Positions 24,926 to 34,663 of a stretch of 55,996 nucleotides of DNA are shown piece after piece. The notes below the pieces were generated by a model that made no database searches, was not told the origin of the DNA, and was given only the letters and a program-made list of their open reading frames with translations. The translations under genes and the position numbers were made by a program. The DNA is from Microbulbifer agarilyticus S89 (GTDB taxonomy: Bacteria > Pseudomonadota > Gammaproteobacteria > Pseudomonadales > Cellvibrionaceae). The DNA is taken from NCBI RefSeq assembly GCF_000220505.1, contig NZ_AFPJ01000055.1:1-55996 (forward strand), written 5' to 3'. How positions within the stretch are numbered: the stretch's first letter is position 1; each line of letters starts with the position of its first letter.

Positions 24926-26110
24926 ATGCTCTCCAGTACCCGCTCATTGGCAACAGGTATTATTGCCACCGCGCTCTCTGCATATTGTGTTGTCGCCTCT
25001 GCCGATCCCATAAAACTTGGATCTGGAATACTGCTGACGCCCGCCGTCGGTATGGATCTGCGATACGACGACAACATCAACAACGCGCCCCAAGATGGAA
25101 TCGACAGCTTTCTGTTACTCACCACACCCCGCATGGGGCTCGAGTACGATCGCGGGGCTATTGTCTACTCGATGGAGTATGCACTTTCCCATGGCAATTA
25201 CCTGAATAGTGGACGCAGCTCATTTACCGATCACGCACTAAGCGGTACTGCGGATTGGGACCTGGGAAGAAGGCACAACCTGACCTTCGGTGCTGCCTAC
25301 CTCAGCATCAATGACGAGTTCAACGATCAAGTGGTAGATGACCTCGAAAGCCTCATTTTCGAGCGAGACCGCTATCGGCAGTCCGACCTGTACGTGTCCT
25401 ATGGCTTCGGTGCAGAAGGCGCACGTGGATTTCTCGGCGTCACCCTGGGTACCAGTAACCGAGACTACCGGGAAGAAATCGTCGCACGTGATCGACGCTC
25501 TCCGTTTATCAACGGTACATTTTCCGCAAACATCGGCGGTAAAACCGCGCTTCTCGCGAATCTCGAAGGACGGCGAATCCGTTACGACACGCCTGTGGGC
25601 GACCTACTAGATCGCGATAACGATGAAACCAGCCTGATGGTCGGTATTGAGCGCGAAACCGAAAAAATCACCGCCACAATTCTCGGCGGCCTGGTCAAAA
25701 AGAGCTACACCGACTCCGCGATCACAGACTATCGCCGGCCACGCTGGCAAGCATCGCTGAATTGGAGCCCATTGGAGACAAGTGAATTACTACTCACTGC
25801 GGAACGGCGTCCTGTCGATTCGGCAGCTGGTATCGCAAACTTTGTAGATGCAACTTCCGCTTCGGTCGCGTGGAGACATTCGTGGAATGAAAAAATCGAA
25901 AGCGATCTGTTCTTCCGTTACACGAAGGCCGATTTTACCGGCACGCAATTGACTGAAAACATCCGTCGCTGGGGTACCACCTTGCGTTACCAATTCCGTC
26001 CCTGGATGGACCTTCGAACTGGCATATCTACCCTGAATCAAGGGGCAACCAGCCAACTGTTTTCCTACCAACGCAACCAAGTATTCATCGGATTTGACGC
26101 GTCCTACTAA
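24926..26110 (+). CDS. Outer-membrane beta-barrel protein of an exopolysaccharide locus
   Basis: A 394-residue protein with a signal peptide (ends near ASA-DPIKLG) and then alternating amphipathic strands through to the C terminus, which closes with FIGFDASY and an aromatic last residue, as outer-membrane barrels do. Segments such as GMDLRYDDNINNAP and the long charged loops are typical of the barrel proteins encoded next to Wza in EPS clusters (EpsL/VpsM-like). It likely helps polymer exit or assembly of the export machine. Ribosome site AGGAAGGA precedes the start. Confidence 0.8.
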   Translation: MLSSTRSLATGIIATALSAYCVVASADPIKLGSGILLTPAVGMDLRYDDNINNAPQDGIDSFLLLTTPRMGLEYDRGAIVYSMEYALSHGNYLNSGRSSFTDHALSGTADWDLGRRHNLTFGAAYLSINDEFNDQVVDDLESLIFERDRYRQSDLYVSYGFGAEGARGFLGVTLGTSNRDYREEIVARDRRSPFINGTFSANIGGKTALLANLEGRRIRYDTPVGDLLDRDNDETSLMVGIERETEKITATILGGLVKKSYTDSAITDYRRPRWQASLNWSPLETSELLLTAERRPVDSAAGIANFVDATSASVAWRHSWNEKIESDLFFRYTKADFTGTQLTENIRRWGTTLRYQFRPWMDLRTGISTLNQGATSQLFSYQRNQVFIGFDASY

Positions 26111-26127
26111 AGATGTGAGGAGATTTT

Positions 26128-26691
26128 ATGCGCAAATATAGAATCCGCTGGACCATGTGCTTACTAGCTCCATGGTTTATAGCTGCAATCATCACCCAGG
26201 CGAATGCCGAGGTGTCTTCAAAATTACTTGATGACCAGTATCAACTTGGTGCCGGCGACGTCATTAACATCCGTGTATTTGGCGAAGAGGAGCTTTCGCT
26301 TGAAGTGCGCCTCAGTGATAGCGGGGTTATCAACTACCCCTTCCTTGGCGAGGTAAAGGTCGCCGGCCTCAGTGCGTCACTTGTCGAGAAAAAAATTGCA
26401 GCCGGACTGCTTGACGGCTATCTGGTGAATCCCAGCGTCGAGGTCACGATCACCCAATACAGGTCATTCTTTGTGGATGGCGAGGTCAACACGCCAGGAA
26501 GCTACGCCTACTTGCCGGGACTCACGATCAACAAAGCCGTCGCAATGGCCAGTGGTTTTACCCCGCGCGCATCACGAGACAAGATTCTGATCAAGCGCGG
26601 CCAGGGCAACGGGCAAATCACGATCGAAGCGGACCTGGATACCAAGCTATATCCCGGTGACATTATTACCGTAAAGCAGAGCTTTTTTTAG
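26128..26691 (+). CDS. Polysaccharide export protein (Wza-like, short form)
   Basis: A 187-residue exported protein with a cleavable signal, the polysaccharide-export domain (YQLGAGDVINIRVFGEEELS, VINYPFLGEVKVAG) and one SLBB domain (FFVDGEVNTPGSYAYLPGLT). It is much shorter than E. coli Wza (about 380 residues) because it has one SLBB repeat and no C-terminal amphipathic helix, so the neighbouring barrel may supply the outer-membrane pore. No lipobox Cys is evident at the signal end. GAGGAG seven bases upstream is a strong ribosome site. Confidence 0.92.
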   Translation: MRKYRIRWTMCLLAPWFIAAIITQANAEVSSKLLDDQYQLGAGDVINIRVFGEEELSLEVRLSDSGVINYPFLGEVKVAGLSASLVEKKIAAGLLDGYLVNPSVEVTITQYRSFFVDGEVNTPGSYAYLPGLTINKAVAMASGFTPRASRDKILIKRGQGNGQITIEADLDTKLYPGDIITVKQSFF

Positions 26692-26703
26692 TAGAGAAAC
26701 CAT

Positions 26704-29700
26704 ATGAACTATGCACAGGGCAATGGTGGCGACGAACTACCACAGGAACAAAGCCTGGATCTACTGCGCTACTGGAAAATTCTCTTCGCCAGGCGCTGGC
26801 TGATCTTTGGCCTCAGTGTGGCTATTTCCGCTGTCGCGATCGCATTTATTTACAAAATGCCATCGCGCTATCAGGCCACCGCATCGCTGGTTTTTGAAGT
26901 GGATCAAGCCAATCCGGTCTCGGTCGAGGAAATCTACGATCTTGGCGCACAGCGCCGTGACTACATTCTCACACAAACAGAGATGCTAAAGTCACGACAG
27001 CTGGCCGAGCGGGTCATCAGACGCCTCGACCTGGTAAATCACCCTGAATTCGCGCCACAGGAGAAGTCCGGGCTATCCACTTTATTTGCAAGCCGCAATA
27101 CGACAGGCAGCCCGGTGTCGGATGCGAAAGGAACGGCCTCGCTCGAGAAGGTCACCTCGACATTTCTCAAGCGTTTGACTATATCTCCAGCGCGCAATAC
27201 GAACCTGGTGAAGGTGCAGTTTGAAGCCCAATCGGCAAAGCTCTCTGCCGACGTTGCCAACGCCCTGGTCGAGGAGTTCATATTTTTCCAATCGGAAGCG
27301 AAAGAGCAGTTCACAAATCGTGCAACATCCTGGCTAAACGAGCGGCAGGAAACCCTGCGTTCCAAGCTGGAAGCATCGGAAAAGAACTTACAAAACTTTC
27401 GCGAGACCGAAGATCTCGTTGATCTTAGTGGTGTGCGTGGTCTTTCCGAGCAGGACTTGAATTCTGCTACCAGCCAACTCCAGGAAACACGACGGGAATT
27501 CAAGCAAATTGCCAGTATCTTCAACCAGTTTGAGCGTCTCAAAGGCAATGAGCTGGCGCTAGCCAATTTGCCAGAGGTAATCAGTAATCCGCTGATCCAA
27601 GAGATAAAGCGCAATGAGGCAGCCGCTGAACGCAATGTTGCGGAGTTGGCCAGGCGCTACAAACCCAAGCACCCGACGATGATTGCGGCCAGTAATGAAC
27701 TGGACATGATCCGCGAGCAGTTAGCCAGTGAAGTCCGCATTCTGGCGGAATCCATCGAAAGCCAGTACAACACGGCGCAGGCACGAGTTGCAGCGCAAGA
27801 ACAGGAAGTGCAACGGGCAAAAGCTGCCTACCAGAACGTTTCACAAAAAGAGTTCCGCTATCAGGAGCTGGTGCGAGAAGTAGAAGTCAACCGTCAGCTC
27901 TACGACACCTTTTTCACCCGGGCGAACGAAACACGCGAGGCATCTGGCTTCGAAATCGCTCCGGCGCGCTTCCTTGATTCAGCGGTGCCTCCCAATACCG
28001 CGACCAAGCCCAACAAAAAGCTCTTGGCAATGATGGCACTCGCCCTGAGCGCCGTGTTTGCAACGGCAATCGCCCTGTTACTCGACTTCATTCGCCTGGG
28101 AGTACGCAGCCCGGAAGATGTCGAGGTGCATCTCGGTCAGAACCTGATCGGCTTGCTGCCAGAAGTCAGTACGCCCAAAGGCTCAAAACTAAATCTGCGC
28201 ACCTTTTTCGACCCGGATCATTACACATTTAGTGAGGCGGTCCGCACACTGCGTACTGGAGTCGTACTGACCGGCCTGGGCAAGTCCATGCGCACCATAT
28301 TGGTGACATCCTCCGTTCCCGCAGAGGGCAAAACAACAGTCGCCGAGAATCTTGCTTTCGCTCTCAGCCAGGTTGAACGTGTGCTGCTGGTAGACTTGGA
28401 CCTACGCAAGCCCACAGTCGGCGCAGATTTTCGTATTGGCTCCAACCACCCTGGAATTACTGACTTAATTCAGGGTAACAAGTCAGTGGCAGACTGCGTC
28501 TACAAGGACATTGGCAGTAACTTGCATGTAATGCCATCTGGGAGCCACCTGCCAGACCCACAACAGTTGTTGGTGTCTGCGCGCTTTGCGGAAACCATCA
28601 GCACGCTGGCTCAGGACTATGATCGGGTTGTCATTGATAGCCCACCGGTCCAGGCCGTAAGCGACGCACTGATCATTTCACGCCTGGCGGATGCCCTGCT
28701 TTACGTGGTGAAGTATGACTCCACCAATAAGCGGACTGTTTCACGCGGCGTTGAACGACTCACCAAGCTCAACAGCAAGATAGATGGAGTAGTGCTCACG
28801 CACGTAGATACCAGCAAGGACGCGATCTACGCCGATGAGTATTATGACTACGACTATGGCAACAGCCGACGCGACAGTGCGCCAGTGAACGTGTCTACTG
28901 CGAGCTCCCAGCCGACTGAGTCGTCCTTCGTCCCTGATGTGCATCCACGCTCAACGTCTGCCCGATTCACGGCGGCCGCCACGGACGATGCCCATGCTCT
29001 CTCTCGCCCAGAAAAGCGTGATAGTCGCACATCGGTGCACACGGGTAATGTCGATATTACCGCGCATAGTCGGGCGTCAACTACCCTGGCACTTGATGAC
29101 GATGTTGCCGTTGTTTCTGCACCAGATAATGAGTCGCAAGAACAGCTAGCGATGACGCAAGACGTCGAGTTAGCAGCGACGGATGCCGCAGTGGTAGAGG
29201 AGGATCAACTCACCGCAGAGGTTGCGATAGAGACCGAGGAAATTGTAGTCGTACGTGCCGAGGATCACGTACCGGATGAATTTATCAATGGTGACGATGT
29301 GGCCATTGATACGGGTGTCGATACGGATCTTGCCCAACAGACTGCACAACAAGTTGCGCAAGACGCTCTTCCGCAGGTCATCGAAGAGACTATCGCGGAG
29401 AATACTCAAGAAACTGTCCAGAAAACTGCCCAAGAAACTACCCAAAAAATTGTCCAGGAAACTTCCCAGGAAACTTCCCAAGAAACTTTCCAGGAGACGA
29501 CAACTGCAAGCAGATTAAATGGCACTGCGGACAATATCACCGCGAGCGATTCGTCTGGCATGCTCGCTTCCCAAGCAGAGAGTACAGCGGAGGCTACGAC
29601 TGAGCGTGAGTTTTTCACCGACGCCGAAGGCTTCACACTGCCGCAATTTGATTCTGATGAGTGCGCAGACGATACATCCTCTGCAGAGGGCGAGATCGAG

Positions 29701-29829
29701 GAGGAGACAAATCCCGTTAGTGACGACAAGCCAAAAAAGAAGTCTCGCTCCCCGAGAAGTCAACGATCACGGGCAAAAAGGAAACAACGTAAAAAGCGTG
29801 CCCGCGCCAAACGTGCAGCCAAGAAGTGA
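26704..29829 (+). CDS. Wzc-like polysaccharide co-polymerase / BY-tyrosine kinase with a long C-terminal tail
   Basis: A 1041-residue inner-membrane protein controlling chain length and export. TM1 is at about 33-55, a coiled-coil periplasmic part follows, and TM2 is at about 439-466. The cytoplasmic kinase has Walker A SSVPAEGKTT (near 537), Walker A' VLLVDLDLRKP (near 560), Walker B VVIDSPP (near 641) and a tyrosine cluster YADEYYDYDYG at 709-719. Such kinases usually end here at about 720-750. This one continues for 320 residues that are rich in Ala, Glu, Asp and Thr, contain eight 12-base tandem units, and finish with about 35 mostly Lys/Arg residues. No stop or frameshift interrupts the tail. 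Confidence 0.93.
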   Translation: MNYAQGNGGDELPQEQSLDLLRYWKILFARRWLIFGLSVAISAVAIAFIYKMPSRYQATASLVFEVDQANPVSVEEIYDLGAQRRDYILTQTEMLKSRQLAERVIRRLDLVNHPEFAPQEKSGLSTLFASRNTTGSPVSDAKGTASLEKVTSTFLKRLTISPARNTNLVKVQFEAQSAKLSADVANALVEEFIFFQSEAKEQFTNRATSWLNERQETLRSKLEASEKNLQNFRETEDLVDLSGVRGLSEQDLNSATSQLQETRREFKQIASIFNQFERLKGNELALANLPEVISNPLIQEIKRNEAAAERNVAELARRYKPKHPTMIAASNELDMIREQLASEVRILAESIESQYNTAQARVAAQEQEVQRAKAAYQNVSQKEFRYQELVREVEVNRQLYDTFFTRANETREASGFEIAPARFLDSAVPPNTATKPNKKLLAMMALALSAVFATAIALLLDFIRLGVRSPEDVEVHLGQNLIGLLPEVSTPKGSKLNLRTFFDPDHYTFSEAVRTLRTGVVLTGLGKSMRTILVTSSVPAEGKTTVAENLAFALSQVERVLLVDLDLRKPTVGADFRIGSNHPGITDLIQGNKSVADCVYKDIGSNLHVMPSGSHLPDPQQLLVSARFAETISTLAQDYDRVVIDSPPVQAVSDALIISRLADALLYVVKYDSTNKRTVSRGVERLTKLNSKIDGVVLTHVDTSKDAIYADEYYDYDYGNSRRDSAPVNVSTASSQPTESSFVPDVHPRSTSARFTAAATDDAHALSRPEKRDSRTSVHTGNVDITAHSRASTTLALDDDVAVVSAPDNESQEQLAMTQDVELAATDAAVVEEDQLTAEVAIETEEIVVVRAEDHVPDEFINGDDVAIDTGVDTDLAQQTAQQVAQDALPQVIEETIAENTQETVQKTAQETTQKIVQETSQETSQETFQETTTASRLNGTADNITASDSSGMLASQAESTAEATTEREFFTDAEGFTLPQFDSDECADDTSSAEGEIEEETNPVSDDKPKKKSRSPRSQRSRAKRKQRKKRARAKRAAKK
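29407..29502 (+). repeat. Eight 12-base tandem units in the kinase tail
   Basis: Eight consecutive units of the form CARGAAACTNYC encode a four-residue repeat, Q-(E/K)-(T/I)-x. Two adjacent copies (29455-29478) are identical, suggesting recent slippage. The unit preserves the frame, so tail length could vary between strains. Confidence 0.88.
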
Positions 29830-30164
29830 TCCACTGGGATACATCGCGCGGGTGCGTCACCGGTAAAGTATGTATTCCCTAAGCACACCTGCCTGTAGTC
29901 ACGAATATACGTGGCTACAGGCACCTATCCCTCGCAGCCTCTCTGCTGTATTTAATTCGATCATTCATGATGTGCCCTGCGCAACATCGATTCGATTTAG
30001 TGGTCCTTCTCCCCATCCACTTCCAGTAAACAAGAAAATGCGCCCAAAAATAAGGGCATTTATTCCCTCAGGTTTTTCGGAATAAAACAGGCCAAGCGGA
30101 CGGCTCACAGCTATAAAGAAAGAAGCGGTGTTAATACATTTCCCTAGGCTGGAATCGACAAGTT
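29830..30164. other. Intergenic region between the kinase and wecB
   Basis: These 335 bases hold no convincing gene. They contain a strong hairpin (29890-29923) and weaker inverted repeats, TTATTCC/GGAATAA at 30060-30066 and 30079-30085. A secondary promoter for wecB is plausible but I could not find a good -35/-10 pair. Confidence 0.5.
29890..29923 (+). terminator. Long hairpin downstream of the tyrosine-kinase gene
   Basis: TGCCTGTAG at 29890-29898 pairs perfectly with CTACAGGCA at 29915-29923, and CACG/CGTG continue the stem inside after one G-U pair. No T-run follows. It may trim or attenuate transcription between the export genes and wecB. Confidence 0.5.
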
Positions 30165-31298
30165 ATGCGTGTATTACTTGTTTTCGGAACACGACCCGAA
30201 GCAATCAAGATGGCTCCACTGGTGAATCTGTTACGTGGAGACTCAAGATTCGACACCAAGGTCTGTGTCACCGGACAACACCGGGAGATGCTCGACCAGG
30301 TGTTGTCGCTATTCGAGATTGAGCCAGATTATGATCTGGATATTATGGCGCCGAACCAGGATCTCTTTCAGGTAACCTCACGTATTTTGCTGGGTATGCG
30401 GGATGTACTGAACGATTGCAAGCCCGACCGAGTATTCGTGCATGGCGATACGACGACCACCCTTGCCGCTTCCCTGTCAGCTTACTATTGCAAGATACCC
30501 GTTGCCCATGTGGAAGCCGGCTTGCGTACGGACGATATTTACAGTCCCTGGCCGGAAGAAATGAACCGTAAGCTGACCGGGGCCATCGCTGAATACCATT
30601 TCGCGCCCACCACCTTGTCTCGTCAGAATCTGCTCAATGAATCTGTGTCAGAAGAGAAGATCACGGTCACTGGCAACACCATCATCGACGCACTCATTGA
30701 TGTGGTACGCCGCATTGAAACGGATGACAAGCTGAGCGCAGAACTCGAGTCTCAGTTCCCGTTCCTGCATCCGGACAAAAAGATTGTCCTGATTACCGGT
30801 CACAGAAGGGAAAACTTTGGCACCGGTCTGGAGAATATCTGCCACGCTATCCGTGAGCTCGCCGCACGAGATGACGTACAGTTTGTCTATCCTGTGCATC
30901 TCAACCCACGTGTACAGGAGCCGGTCAATCAAATGCTATCAGAGCTCGACAATGTGCATTTGATAAGCCCACTTACCTACCTTCCCTTCGTTTACCTGAT
31001 GCACCGTGCGCACCTTATTTTGACCGATTCCGGCGGAATTCAGGAAGAAGCGCCATCTTTAGGAAAGCCAGTACTGGTCATGCGCGATGTCACCGAACGT
31101 CCCGAAGGGGTGAGGGCGGGGACGGTGAAGCTAGTGGGCACCGACAGTGCGAAAATCGTCGCCGGGGTGAACACGCTGCTCAATGATGAATTTGCCTATG
31201 AGGCAATGAGTGCAGCAGTAAACCCATACGGCGATGGATTCGCCTGCGAGAAGATATTGAAAGGAATTTTGCATGCAACGCAGGAAGTTGCCGTTTAA
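30165..31298 (+). CDS. wecB: UDP-N-acetylglucosamine 2-epimerase (non-hydrolysing)
   Basis: This 377-residue enzyme converts UDP-GlcNAc to UDP-ManNAc in the cytoplasm. The full set of family motifs is visible: [14 protein letters not shown] at the start, [29 protein letters not shown] and [20 protein letters not shown]. Length matches the family. The downstream dehydrogenase overlaps it by 26 bases, so the two activities are coupled to make UDP-ManNAcA. Confidence 0.96.
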   Translation: MRVLLVFGTRPEAIKMAPLVNLLRGDSRFDTKVCVTGQHREMLDQVLSLFEIEPDYDLDIMAPNQDLFQVTSRILLGMRDVLNDCKPDRVFVHGDTTTTLAASLSAYYCKIPVAHVEAGLRTDDIYSPWPEEMNRKLTGAIAEYHFAPTTLSRQNLLNESVSEEKITVTGNTIIDALIDVVRRIETDDKLSAELESQFPFLHPDKKIVLITGHRRENFGTGLENICHAIRELAARDDVQFVYPVHLNPRVQEPVNQMLSELDNVHLISPLTYLPFVYLMHRAHLILTDSGGIQEEAPSLGKPVLVMRDVTERPEGVRAGTVKLVGTDSAKIVAGVNTLLNDEFAYEAMSAAVNPYGDGFACEKILKGILHATQEVAV

Positions 31299-32607
31299 TC
31301 GGATTTCCGTTATTGGGCTTGGTTATATAGGCCTGCCCACCGCGACGGTTATTGCGTCAAGAGGCATTGATGTCGTTGGGGTCGATGTCGTAGCTACCGC
31401 AGTGGAAGCAGTAAATGCAGGCACAGTGCATATTAGCGAACCCGGTTTGGAGCGACTGGTAAACCAGGTGGTTGGCGCGGGAAAACTGCGCGCAGTAACG
31501 CGCCCTGAGCCCGCTGACGCTTTCATTATTGCGGTACCAACGCCATTCGTCGAAGCGGAACAGTCTGAAACGCCAGCGCCCGACTTAAGCTATATCCAGG
31601 CCGCCGCAGAGTCGATAGTACCGGTTTTGAAACCGGGTGACTTGGTTATCCTGGAGTCCACGTCTCCGGTGGGGACCACAGAGAAGCTGATGGGCTGGTT
31701 GCGCAATGCGCGCGCTGATCTTTCTTTCCCGGTTCAAGGTGAACTCGGGGCGACAGATGTGCACGTTGCCTACTGTCCCGAACGCATCCTGCCGGGCAAA
31801 GCGCTCGAGGAACTGGTCGCTAACGATCGAATCATTGGCGGGGTGAGTGAGGCTTGTAGTCTTGCCGCACTCGGCCTTTATCAACTATTTGTTGAAGGCG
31901 ACTGCATCATCACCGATGCACGCACGGCCGAGCTGTCCAAGTTGACGGAGAACGCGTACCGGGACGTAAACATCGCATTTGCCAATGAGATGGCGTTTAT
32001 CTGCGATGAGCTCGGTGTGAATGTCTGGGAGCTGATTCGGCTGGCCAATCGGCATCCGCGAGTCAGTATTCTCAACCCCGGGCCGGGGGTGGGCGGTCAC
32101 TGCATCGCCGTGGATCCCTGGTTTATTGTCAGTAGTGCGCCGCAACAGGCAAAGCTCATCGCACAGTCGCGCAAAGTCAATGATGCGCGTCCGGCTTACG
32201 TAGCGGACCAGGTGTTCCAAGCGACACAGAAGCATGCAAACCCAATCATCGCCTGTCTCGGGCTCGCATTTAAGCCGGATATCGATGACTTGCGGGAAAG
32301 CCCGGCCTTGGACGTGGTGAAAGAACTATCGGAGCGCAGTGATAATCAATTGCTTGCCGTAGAACCAAATATCGACAGCTTACCAGTGGAGCTCTCATCA
32401 AAAGGAGTCGCCCTTGTGTCGCTTGATGAGGCGCTGGCCCACGCAGATATCGTTGTAGTGCTCGTCGATCACTCGTCATTTCTCGATATCGACAGTGGTC
32501 TGCTCGCTGGGAAAACGGTGGTCGATACACGCGGGTTACTTCCGCGGCTCGAGAAACAGGCAGAGCCTGTGGCTAGCTGTACGACCATAGTTGACATAGC
32601 TGAATAG
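31273..32607 (+). CDS. wecC: UDP-N-acetyl-D-mannosamine dehydrogenase
   Basis: A 444-residue UDP-sugar dehydrogenase that oxidises UDP-ManNAc at C6 in two NAD-dependent steps to UDP-ManNAcA. It has the Rossmann start [14 protein letters not shown], the catalytic Cys277 in [14 protein letters not shown] and the C-terminal [21 protein letters not shown] motif. AAAGGAA about seven bases before ATG 31273 supports the start despite the overlap with wecB. An 8-base repeat spans its stop codon. A related hexosamine substrate is possible, but the WecB neighbour argues for ManNAc. Confidence 0.93.
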   Translation: MQRRKLPFNRISVIGLGYIGLPTATVIASRGIDVVGVDVVATAVEAVNAGTVHISEPGLERLVNQVVGAGKLRAVTRPEPADAFIIAVPTPFVEAEQSETPAPDLSYIQAAAESIVPVLKPGDLVILESTSPVGTTEKLMGWLRNARADLSFPVQGELGATDVHVAYCPERILPGKALEELVANDRIIGGVSEACSLAALGLYQLFVEGDCIITDARTAELSKLTENAYRDVNIAFANEMAFICDELGVNVWELIRLANRHPRVSILNPGPGVGGHCIAVDPWFIVSSAPQQAKLIAQSRKVNDARPAYVADQVFQATQKHANPIIACLGLAFKPDIDDLRESPALDVVKELSERSDNQLLAVEPNIDSLPVELSSKGVALVSLDEALAHADIVVVLVDHSSFLDIDSGLLAGKTVVDTRGLLPRLEKQAEPVASCTTIVDIAE

Positions 32608-32626
32608 CTGAATATCTGAATAGCTA
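32596..32626 (+). repeat. 8-base tandem repeat across the wecC stop codon
   Basis: ATAGCTGA occurs at 32596 and 32604, then ATATCTGA at 32612 and a partial copy at 32620. The stop codon TAG (32605-32607) lies in the second unit. Because eight is not a multiple of three, copy changes could alter the C terminus. Confidence 0.7.
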
Positions 32627-32642
32627 CGCCGGATTGCCGCGT

Positions 32643-33683
32643 ATGGATATCGCATTAACACTGGATTATGAGCTGTTCTTTGGCAGGCAGACAGGAACCC
32701 CTGACGCTTGCTTGATTCAGCCCTGCGATGCCCTGTTACGTGTCCTCGAGGCATATTCAGCACCCGCGGTATTCTTTGTCGACGCCAGTTATCTGGTCCG
32801 TCTGCGCGAATTTACACACCAGTTTCCACACCTGCAGCAAGAGTATCTTGCGGTGGTAGCGCACATCCGCCAGCTGGAAGCGCGCGGCCATCAAATTCAG
32901 CTGCACATACATCCGCACTGGTTTGACTCATGGCACGACGGTCAGCAGTGGCATACAGTGATCGACCGCTACAGGCTCTCGCAATGGCCTGAGCAGGATA
33001 TCGTCTCTATTATTGATCGATGCACCTCGGAGTTGAACCGGCACCTCCAACACAAGGTATTTGTGTTTCGTGCCGGCGGCTGGTGTGTACAACCATTTAT
33101 GCCACTTGCCCAACCACTGATCGACAATGGCATCCACATAGACAGCTCGGTCTATCACGGCGGTGGCGCCAGCTCGCAAGCACACGAATTTGACTTCCGC
33201 TCTGCTCCCACCGGTGCGCGCTGGAAATTTGATCGCGATCCATGCCGCCCCATGGTTAACGGCGTATTTACCGAGGTGGCGATCTCTTCTCACCGGGTAT
33301 CCCCGCTCTTTTACTGGCGCTTTGCCCTGAACCGGCTGCTCGCGCGCGGCGAATACCACACACGCTTCGGGGATGGTTACGCGCTGGGCAACAGCCGTAC
33401 GGATCTGCTGCACCTGCTCACGCATTATTCGCACATGGCTGTATCGGTGGATGGCTTTAAAGCAAGCCTGTTGCAGCGCGCATTCAGCGAGGCAAGGCGC
33501 AAGCGGCAGGAATGTTTCATCGCGATGGGGCACCCGAAATCCCTTACCCCTTTCAGCCTCAACCAGCTGAATAGCTGGCTGCAAGACGTGTACAGCGAGG
33601 GGCTCCAGCTATCGGGTTATCACCGGCCGCCGCCCGCCCAAGCGGATGCCATCGCGTTGGCCAGAAAGGCACTCCACGAATAG
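32643..33683 (+). CDS. Polysaccharide deacetylase family (NodB-like) protein
   Basis: A 346-residue protein with a deacetylase-type TIM-barrel start: the ALTLDYELF Asp motif and the metal-binding HIHPHW pair, followed by FRAGGWCVQ. It has no signal peptide, so it likely acts in the cytoplasm on a lipid-linked or nucleotide-linked N-acetyl sugar. ATG 32643 fits the conserved start better than the upstream TTG 32634. It sits between wecC and the TagA-type transferase, so an N-acetylhexosamine in the repeat unit is a likely target. Activity is inferred from fold. Confidence 0.8.
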   Translation: MDIALTLDYELFFGRQTGTPDACLIQPCDALLRVLEAYSAPAVFFVDASYLVRLREFTHQFPHLQQEYLAVVAHIRQLEARGHQIQLHIHPHWFDSWHDGQQWHTVIDRYRLSQWPEQDIVSIIDRCTSELNRHLQHKVFVFRAGGWCVQPFMPLAQPLIDNGIHIDSSVYHGGGASSQAHEFDFRSAPTGARWKFDRDPCRPMVNGVFTEVAISSHRVSPLFYWRFALNRLLARGEYHTRFGDGYALGNSRTDLLHLLTHYSHMAVSVDGFKASLLQRAFSEARRKRQECFIAMGHPKSLTPFSLNQLNSWLQDVYSEGLQLSGYHRPPPAQADAIALARKALHE

Positions 33684-33766
33684 TTCACCCTCCGCAATGG
33701 CCCCGCATATGCGTATGCCATTGACTCTTGTGGGTTACACGAATACGTAAAGAAAAAGGATCCCCC

Positions 33767-34558
33767 ATGCATAGAATTGAATTGCTCGGTGCGCCCATGG
33801 ATATTGCATCGCGGCAAGATACGGTAGCGCTGATTGGCGACAGGATTCAATCCCATACATTTACCCAGCATGTGGTTGTCAACGTTGCAAAGCTGATCCA
33901 CATGCAGAGTGACCCCGCGCTCGCGGAGTCGGTCGGGTCATGTGACATCATAAACATCGATGGCACTGGCGTGGTATGGGGTGCCCGTTTTCTTGGTCAC
34001 GATGTTCCTGAACGGGTAGCGGGTATCGACCTGTTTTATAGTCTGTTGGAAATGAGCGCGGAAAAGGGCTTCCCTGTCTATTTTCTGGGCGCCCGTGCGG
34101 CGGTAGTATCAAAAGCCGTATTACGGCTAAAATCGCGCTATCCACAGCTTAAAGTGGCCGGTTGGCACCACGGCTACTTCTGGGAAGACGAGCAATCGGT
34201 GGTCGACGATATCCGCCGTTCCGGGGCGAGATTATTGTTCGTTGCCATCACATCGCCACACAAGGAAAATTTTATCCACCGCTGGCGTGATCAACTCAAT
34301 GTCGACTTTGTTATGGGCGTTGGAGGCACCTTTGATGTGGTGGCAGGCAAGGTGCAGCGTGCACCCAAGTGGATGCAACGGGCTGGTCTGGAGTGGTTAT
34401 TCCGCCTGCTGCAAGAGCCACGCCGCATGTGGCGTCGCTACCTGGTAACCAATTGCGCGTTTGCCTGTCAGCTGCTGAGAGAGAAATGCCGCATGGGATT
34501 CAGGCCCAGGCCGGCGCATCCTGTGCAAGCACAAGAGTCGAATCAATCCGGGGAGTGA
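33767..34558 (+). CDS. WecG/TagA/CpsF-family glycosyltransferase
   Basis: A 263-residue GT26 enzyme; relatives transfer ManNAcA (WecG) or ManNAc (TagA) to a lipid-linked sugar. Visible motifs are VVNVAKLIHMQSDP, INIDGTGVVWGARFLG, RVAGIDLF, VYFLGA, LLFVAITSPHKE and the closing VMGVGGTFDVVAGKVQRAPKW and LEWLFRLLQEPRRMWRRY. ATG 33767 follows AAGGA with good spacing. With WecB and WecC upstream, transfer of ManNAcA as the second sugar is the most economical reading. Confidence 0.92.
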   Translation: MHRIELLGAPMDIASRQDTVALIGDRIQSHTFTQHVVVNVAKLIHMQSDPALAESVGSCDIINIDGTGVVWGARFLGHDVPERVAGIDLFYSLLEMSAEKGFPVYFLGARAAVVSKAVLRLKSRYPQLKVAGWHHGYFWEDEQSVVDDIRRSGARLLFVAITSPHKENFIHRWRDQLNVDFVMGVGGTFDVVAGKVQRAPKWMQRAGLEWLFRLLQEPRRMWRRYLVTNCAFACQLLREKCRMGFRPRPAHPVQAQESNQSGE

Positions 34559-34663
34559 GAGGCCTTTCGCGCACTGCAGCTCCTCCATCCAGATTTACGC
34601 GCCCCAGTACGCTGGCTGCATAATCTGGAACTTTGGAAGGCCATTTGGGGGAGGAATCTACGC

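Noticed and set aside
34099-34106. GGCGGTAG, matching the core of the ops element used by RfaH
   Set aside because: It lies deep inside the WecG/TagA coding region, not in a leader, so it is probably chance.
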